Shown here: piece after piece, positions 40,864-45,069 of the stretch | Layout: each line of letters opens with the position of its first letter | Numbering within the stretch: the first letter of the stretch is position 1 | Origin: Candidatus Calditenuaceae archaeon | GTDB taxonomy: Archaea > Thermoproteota > Nitrososphaeria_A > Caldarchaeales > Calditenuaceae | Assembly (NCBI GenBank): GCA_025058055.1 | Contig: JANXEU010000001.1 | Location: 1-45,069 of the forward strand | Direction: 5' to 3' | Length of the DNA stretch: 45,069 bases | Translations under genes and position numbers: made by a program | The notes under the pieces: generated by a model | What the model saw: the letters and a program-made list of their open reading frames with translations, nothing else | Database searches by the model: none | What the model was told of the DNA's origin: nothing

Positions 40864-41487
40864 TTGAGACGGGCGGCCTCGGTCGTGGGGATAGACCTGA
40901 CGGCTTCCACTAGGAAGGAGTCTGCGGTGGCGCTCCTTCACAGAGGTCGTGCGTCCATCGAATGGCTAGGGCCCGACCACGAGATAGTCGGCCGAGTAAC
41001 CGCGATCACACCTAGAACGGTCGCCATAGACGCACCGCTATCGTGGCCCGGTCAGCGCAATTCCCTGAGGGAATGTGACAGGGAGGTGAGGAGACTCGGT
41101 GTCGGAATACTCCCACCTACTCTTGGACCGATGAGACTCCTGACAACTAGAGCGATCGCTCTAACCGAAGCGCTAAGATCTAACGCAGTCCCGGTCATAG
41201 AGACCTATCCGAGGGCTGTGCATAGGCTGATGGGGTGGGTTGGAAGAGGTGGGAGGCCTGGGGCGAGAGAGTTGGGGTACCTGTTTAAGGCCCTGCGACT
41301 ACGGCTCGAGTGCGAGGTCAACGAGCACGTCATCGATGCTCTCACGTGCGCTTGGGTAGCATGCCTGTATCTGAGGAACGAGACCGTCGAGCTAGGCGAC
41401 CCGAAGGAGGGGACGATCTCCTTGCCTCGCGCCTGCCTCACTCCCTCAACGCGAAGTCCTCGGACTTCCAGACGTATCCGCAGCTAG
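40864..41487 (+). CDS. DUF429 protein, predicted RNase H-fold nuclease
   Basis: 207 residues from the TTG at 40864, 5 bases after the aldo-keto reductase stop. DUF429 landmarks in order: GIDLTAS (residues ~9-15), AIDAPLSWP (~55-63), ETYPRAVHRLMG (~118-129), and DALTCAWVACLYL near 160. The acidic residues sit where an RNase H-like fold would place metal ligands. The family end GDPKEGTISLP is present, and the last ~18 residues run into the gene on the other strand (50-base convergent overlap). Activity is unproven for the family. Confidence 0.78.
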   Translation: MRRAASVVGIDLTASTRKESAVALLHRGRASIEWLGPDHEIVGRVTAITPRTVAIDAPLSWPGQRNSLRECDREVRRLGVGILPPTLGPMRLLTTRAIALTEALRSNAVPVIETYPRAVHRLMGWVGRGGRPGARELGYLFKALRLRLECEVNEHVIDALTCAWVACLYLRNETVELGDPKEGTISLPRACLTPSTRSPRTSRRIRS

Positions 41488-42004
41488 TGCAGTAGAACGA
41501 CCAGATCTTGACGACCTTGCTATCCTCCGGGATTAACGGTATGTTGATGGATCCGCCGCACTTGGGACATCTGTCCCTCGAGTAGCTCTTCCAGACCTTG
41601 ACAGCGATCTGCACCCCTTCGACTACGGGGACCTCGGAGACCGTGAAGCCGGCCGCGAGGAGCTCTGATTCAGCGGAGGACCCCTCAGAGCTCAGATTCG
41701 TAACGAGAACTCCGCCGACCTCTAAAATCCTGTTGACCTCCTGAAGATCGATTCGTCCTCCGATAGGCCGACTGCTGTCGATCGCAATGACCATCTGCAT
41801 AGAGGAAGACCTCAGCGGGAGCTGTGGCCCTGAAACTATAATGTCGGTCGGTTCGAGTACCCCGTGGTGAAGCTGAATGTGTCTGAGCGCAATCGAGCCA
41901 TTCCCCTCCTGTGTGGTCACAACGATCCTGAGCAGATCGTTCGCTGCGAGGAGACCTGAAGCCATGACGTCGCGAATTACCCGATCCTCGACAGGCACTT
42001 CCAA
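41438..42004 (-). CDS. Methyltransferase-like protein with C-terminal zinc ribbon
   Basis: 188 residues, TTG start; a TATA-like gatttttgagc lies ~27 bases upstream. Residues ~50-135 read like the second half of a class I SAM methyltransferase fold: VIAIDSS, LQEVNRILEVGGVLVTNLSS, then ELLAAGFTVSEVPVVEGVQI. The N-terminal Gly-rich SAM-binding loop (motif I) is missing, so the fold is degenerate or truncated. The C-terminal ribbon has CPKCG and CTSCG (~36 residues apart). It could be a non-catalytic binding module. The C-terminus is antisense to the DUF429 gene. Confidence 0.62.
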   Translation of the reverse strand: MEVPVEDRVIRDVMASGLLAANDLLRIVVTTQEGNGSIALRHIQLHHGVLEPTDIIVSGPQLPLRSSSMQMVIAIDSSRPIGGRIDLQEVNRILEVGGVLVTNLSSEGSSAESELLAAGFTVSEVPVVEGVQIAVKVWKSYSRDRCPKCGGSINIPLIPEDSKVVKIWSFYCTSCGYVWKSEDFALRE

Positions 42005-42038
42005 CTCAGAAATCGATTACGGCTTGCTCAAAAATCGA

Positions 42039-43349
42039 TCACACGAACCTACGCTCCTTGAGAGCCGCCGCGAGAACGTCATCGCCGTAAATTTTCAGTT
42101 CGTATCTAACGCTGACCTGAGGTCTCTTCACGTCCAGTAGCCTAACCAAATCGATCGGTGTCGAGTTCACGATTACCTCCGGGTCGCATCTGAGTATCGT
42201 CTCCCTGAGATCACGGATCTGCTCAGACGTGTACCCCATCGATGGCAGGACTGGCCCTATGTGACTGAACTCCTCGTAGACCCTCTTTATCTCGCCCACC
42301 GCGAAAGGCCTCGGGTCGATCACGACGGCCTCTCTTTCCACCGCCACCGCGTAACCCGCCGCGTGCGACATACCTCCGTGAGTGACTGTGGGTGCGTCCT
42401 CGATCACCAGTGCCCTCTTACCTGACAACGTAGCCGTACCCTCGATAACAGTCTCCGCACGGGCGAGCGTTACCGCCGCCTTCGTGTTATGACGCTTTAC
42501 GTTTCTCATAATGAGTTCGACGTTCTCACGCGGCGCTACGTTTGCTTTGTTGATCACTACGACGTCAGCCATGATGAGGTTGACCATTCCTGGATAGTAA
42601 GAGACCTCGTTGCCTGGTCGCAGAGCGTCGAGAACGACTACGTGCAGCGTTGGCTCGAAAAAGGGGAAGTCGTTGTTGCCTCCGTCCCAGACTATGACCT
42701 CAGCAAACTTCTCGACTTCCCTGAGAACCTCCACATAATCGACGCCCGCGTAAACCACGTTGCCCTCCTTGAGATGCGGTTCGTACTCCTCCCTCTCCTC
42801 GAAAGTGCATCTGTAACGCTCTAGGTCCTCGTAGTCGGCGAACCTCTGGACCGGATGCCTCAGGTCACCGTACGGCATTGGGTGTCTGACAACCACGAAC
42901 CTCTTGCCTGCAGACCTCAGCAGCCTCGTTATGTAACGTGTCACAGTGCTCTTCCCGGCCCCTGTCCTGACCGCAGTAACCGCGATAACTGGAACCCTGC
43001 TCTTCAGGGAGGTTGACCTAGGGCCCAAGAGCGCGAAGTCGGCTCCGGATGCGAGAGCAAACGACGCCTTTCTCATTACTTCCTCGTGAGAGAGGTCGCT
43101 ATAGGAGAGCACTACAAGGTCGACTCCATCCTTCATCAGCCTCGGAAGGTCGGACTCGTCGTAAACTGGGATGCCGTTCGGATAGAGCTCTCCTGAGAGC
43201 GGGTACGGATAGACCCTGTTGGCTATACCCGGTACCTGAGATGCGGTGAAGGCAACCACCTCGTAAGAGGGATCGTTCCTGAATACGACGTTGAAGTTGT
43301 GGAAGTCTCTACCCGCGGCGCCCATGAGGATCACTCTTTTCCTCCTCAC
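42039..43349 (-). CDS. COG2403-type P-loop protein, cyclic 2,3-diphosphoglycerate synthetase-like
   Basis: 436 residues, GTG start. The N-terminus VILMGAAGRDFHNFN with FRNDPSYEVVAFTASQVPG is the COG2403/cDPGS signature. P-loop RTGAGKST at residues 128-135, and IVWDGGNNDFPFF and VVINKANVAPREN further on are nucleotide-binding elements. Characterised cDPGS from Methanothermus fervidus makes the thermoprotectant cyclic 2,3-diphosphoglycerate from 2,3-DPG and ATP. Many COG2403 members lie in organisms not known to make it, so the exact activity is open. No 2-phosphoglycerate kinase is seen nearby. Confidence 0.75.
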   Translation of the reverse strand: MRRKRVILMGAAGRDFHNFNVVFRNDPSYEVVAFTASQVPGIANRVYPYPLSGELYPNGIPVYDESDLPRLMKDGVDLVVLSYSDLSHEEVMRKASFALASGADFALLGPRSTSLKSRVPVIAVTAVRTGAGKSTVTRYITRLLRSAGKRFVVVRHPMPYGDLRHPVQRFADYEDLERYRCTFEEREEYEPHLKEGNVVYAGVDYVEVLREVEKFAEVIVWDGGNNDFPFFEPTLHVVVLDALRPGNEVSYYPGMVNLIMADVVVINKANVAPRENVELIMRNVKRHNTKAAVTLARAETVIEGTATLSGKRALVIEDAPTVTHGGMSHAAGYAVAVEREAVVIDPRPFAVGEIKRVYEEFSHIGPVLPSMGYTSEQIRDLRETILRCDPEVIVNSTPIDLVRLLDVKRPQVSVRYELKIYGDDVLAAALKERRFV

Positions 43350-43536
43350 ACCCTCTCACCGACCATTGACGAGCAGTCATCCAATATCATTCTGTCGGTA
43401 TCTCGTTGTCCGTTAAAAGTGCCAACGCCATCCACCTCATCAAAAGGGCAGAAGACGAGTGTAGCGCTGCTCGCAACTGAACGCTTCGTTTACGGTGTGA
43501 GGACATCGTAGTCTGATGAGCTAGATTGAGAGCCTC

Positions 43537-43610
43537 TGGGCCCGGTGGGATTTGAACCCACGACCTTCCGGTTATCAGCCGGACGCTCCGCCAAGCTGAG
43601 CTACGGGCCC
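43537..43610 (-). tRNA. tRNA-Ile (GAU anticodon)
   Basis: On the minus strand the acceptor arms GGGCCCG/CGGGCCC, the anticodon arm TCCGG-CTGATAA-CCGGA (anticodon GAT) and the T arm with GGTTCAAATCC fold cleanly. The discriminator is A at 43537, no CCA is encoded, and no intron is needed. Confidence 0.95.
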
Positions 43611-43753
43611 TAAGCGGTCAGCGCTCTAATTCACTAATTAACCTGCTGAAGTCCAGAACCAGTCTTGCGCGATCGTGGGGACAAGTCGCGGCGTCCGATG
43701 CGACGCTCACGTCGTGACACTCAATTGCTTGAAGCGTCCTGGGGCTACGTCAT

Positions 43754-43763
43754 GGTTAAAATC
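43754..43763 (+). promoter_or_regulatory. TATA-like box that sets the S12 start
   Basis: The sequence ggttaaaatc is centred about 29 bases before the TTG at 43788. It overlaps an in-frame ATG at 43752, which would then be upstream of the transcript start. Confidence 0.5.
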
Positions 43764-43787
43764 GCCCTCAATCTACTGCTGAGGACC

Positions 43788-44216
43788 TTGGGAAACGGTG
43801 AGTTCGCCGCGAGGACGCTGGTAAGGACGAGGCGAAGATTCAGGTGGAGTTATCGGCCCTACAGGTCCAAGATGATGCGGCTTAAGGAGAAGTACGACCC
43901 TCTCGAGGGCGCACCAATGGCGAGAGGAATAGTCCTAGAGAAGAAGGGCATTGAGTCCAGACAGCCCAACAGCGCGGTCAGGAAGTGTGTGAGGGTCCAG
44001 CTCATTAAGAACGGTAAGGTTATCACCGCCTTCTGCCCTGGAGACGGGTCTCTGAACGTGATCGACGAGCACGATGAGGTCCTCGTTCAGGGAATCGGTG
44101 GAACGCTCGGGAAGTCCTACGGAGACCTGCCAGGAGTGAGGTACGAGGTCTTCTTGGTGAACGGCGTACCGCTGAAGCTGCTCGTCATCGGAAAGGTGAA
44201 GAAACCAAAACGCTGA
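43788..44216 (+). CDS. rps12: 30S ribosomal protein S12
   Basis: 142 residues from the TTG at 43788. Conserved archaeal/eukaryotic uS12 blocks: [22 protein letters not shown] at the N-terminus (with [18 protein letters not shown] next), the decoding-site loop [41 protein letters not shown], and the C-terminal [19 protein letters not shown]. It contacts the codon-anticodon minor groove. The start fits a TATA-like box 29 bases upstream and homologues that begin just before the AAR motif. Longer readings from 43752 or 43665 add non-conserved residues. Usual neighbours S7 and EF-1A are absent. Confidence 0.92.
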   Translation: MGNGEFAARTLVRTRRRFRWSYRPYRSKMMRLKEKYDPLEGAPMARGIVLEKKGIESRQPNSAVRKCVRVQLIKNGKVITAFCPGDGSLNVIDEHDEVLVQGIGGTLGKSYGDLPGVRYEVFLVNGVPLKLLVIGKVKKPKR

Positions 44217-44262
44217 CCTCGAGCGATAGTTTGAGGTCCTTTAACTTGCTAGTCCACCTTCC

Positions 44263-45069
44263 TCAGAGCCCCAGTATAGCACCTAACGCGTAACCCGCGG
44301 CAACTAGTGCACCGGTCACAACAGCGTTACGAACGTTGAGGGCCAACACAGGTATCATGGCGTACTGGTTCCCGAAGGTCTCCTTGACCATTCTGTATAT
44401 CCTTTGTGCTGTGGGTATCGTCGCTAGGCCAGCCAGCACCAACCAAGGTCCCAGTCTCAGCACCGGTATTAGCGCTATCACCAAGTAAAGGGCAACGAAC
44501 GAGGCAGCAAGGAACCTCAAAGTCTGCTTCTCCGTGAACCTCGCGACCAAGTGCATTTTGCCCGCAGCGCGATCGTATGGAGCGTCAGGAATCTCGTTAA
44601 CGTACAGTATCAACATGATTAGTAGACCTATGGGTACCGAAGCAAGGAAGGCCTCCACCGAGAGGCTCCGTGTCTGTACGAAGTATGATCCGAGCACGAT
44701 CACGGGCCCGAAGCCAGTTCCCACCGCGAGCTCACCGAGTCCCCTGTAAGCCAGCTTAAACGGAGGAGCTGTGTAGAAGTAGGAGAGGAAGAGACCGAGC
44801 CCCATTAAAGTGAGTATCTCGACTAAACCTCGAGTGAAGGCGAGGTAGAGACCTGTCGCGGAGCCAATCGCGAAGAATGAAGCGAAGAGTAGCTTAGCCC
44901 CGGACTCGCTGATGAGTCCGTATTGTAATGACCTGGATCCTCCGCTGAAGGGTGTAGGCCTCCGATTTGCAGGATCGGCTCCGAGCTTTGTGTCGAAATA
45001 GTCGTTCGCCACGTTCAGGGCCATGTGTATGAAAGCGAGTCCTAAGAAGGTCAGCAGTAGGAGAAGGGG
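44263..45069 (-). CDS. UbiA-family prenyltransferase (MenA-like; 5' end outside window)
   Basis: The frame stays open to the right edge, so the N-terminus is missing; the visible part is 268 residues with about eight membrane spans. The first Asp-rich motif is NVANDYFDTKLGAD and the second is NEIPDAPYDRAAGK, the pair that binds prenyl diphosphate Mg2+. The wording is MenA-like (1,4-dihydroxy-2-naphthoate prenyltransferase), which would make menaquinone for respiration, matching the oxidase genes. Archaeal geranylgeranylglyceryl phosphate or haem-type relatives remain possible. It converges with rps12. Confidence 0.82.
   Translation of the reverse strand, partial: PLLLLLTFLGLAFIHMALNVANDYFDTKLGADPANRRPTPFSGGSRSLQYGLISESGAKLLFASFFAIGSATGLYLAFTRGLVEILTLMGLGLFLSYFYTAPPFKLAYRGLGELAVGTGFGPVIVLGSYFVQTRSLSVEAFLASVPIGLLIMLILYVNEIPDAPYDRAAGKMHLVARFTEKQTLRFLAASFVALYLVIALIPVLRLGPWLVLAGLATIPTAQRIYRMVKETFGNQYAMIPVLALNVRNAVVTGALVAAGYALGAILGL

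Noticed and set aside
1-45069. CRISPR array, prophage, rRNA operon, toxin-antitoxin pair
   Set aside because: I saw no regularly spaced repeats, phage genes, rRNA sequence or paired small toxin-like genes.

Overview
The window is chromosomal DNA of an archaeon, most likely from the TACK superphylum. The evidence is a 20S proteasome alpha subunit, Cdc48, aIF2-alpha, Nop10, the archaeal/eukaryotic ribosomal proteins L44e and S27e, an archaeal S12, primase large subunit PriL, RtcB, archaemetzincin, an AK6/Fap7-type kinase and an RPC34-like protein with an iron-sulfur cysteine set. RPC34 is known from Crenarchaeota and Thaumarchaeota. A fused heme-copper oxidase, a haem O synthase and a UbiA/MenA-type prenyltransferase indicate aerobic respiration. 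An Aigarchaeota/Caldarchaeales-like or early-branching Nitrososphaeria source is plausible, but no rRNA is present to settle it. By eye the GC content is in the mid-50s percent. Genes are tightly packed, starts are often TTG or GTG, and TATA-like boxes commonly lie about 24-31 bases before the start codon, which suggests leaderless transcripts.

Layout. 1-1.3 kb: end of an SPFH/zinc-ribbon protein, a small membrane protein and an orphan. 1.3-5.3 kb: HIT protein, zinc dehydrogenase, proteasome alpha, ketol-acid reductoisomerase, S27e and L44e. 5.3-10.3 kb: Cdc48, RtcB, a metallophosphoesterase and an orphan. 10.3-14.3 kb: a 1019-residue SF2 helicase, a MobA-like nucleotidyltransferase and tRNA-Val. 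14.4-18.4 kb: GMP synthase and a large archaeal malate synthase. 18.4-22.4 kb: PriL, HD phosphohydrolase, Nop10, aIF2-alpha and a Ygr210-type GTPase. 22.5-28.5 kb: acetyl-CoA synthetase, a gene-poor stretch with a decayed TnpB-like tail, oxidase subunits I+III and II, and RPC34. 28.5-32.9 kb: carB and carA. 33-38.3 kb: coiled-coil orphan, SDR, haem O synthase, orphan, archaemetzincin, AK6 kinase and an isocitrate dehydrogenase-family enzyme. 38.3-38.8 kb: a gene-free stretch with two clear inverted repeats. 38.8-45.07 kb: YbaK deacylase, a Hjc-like nuclease/aldo-keto reductase/DUF429 operon, a methyltransferase-like zinc-ribbon protein, a COG2403 GTPase, tRNA-Ile, S12 and a truncated UbiA prenyltransferase.

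How the genes fit together. Acetyl-CoA synthetase, malate synthase and the isocitrate dehydrogenase-family enzyme point to acetate/glyoxylate assimilation, although no isocitrate lyase is in the window. Oxidase, haem O synthase and the prenyltransferase form a respiratory theme. S27e/L44e, aIF2-alpha/Nop10, S12, RtcB and the two tRNAs are information-processing genes. No CRISPR array, prophage or intact insertion sequence was found. Most of the window is ordinary core genome. The stretches most worth a second look are the structured gap at 38.3-38.8 kb, the helicase, the nuclease/AKR/DUF429 operon, and a composition step inside carB.
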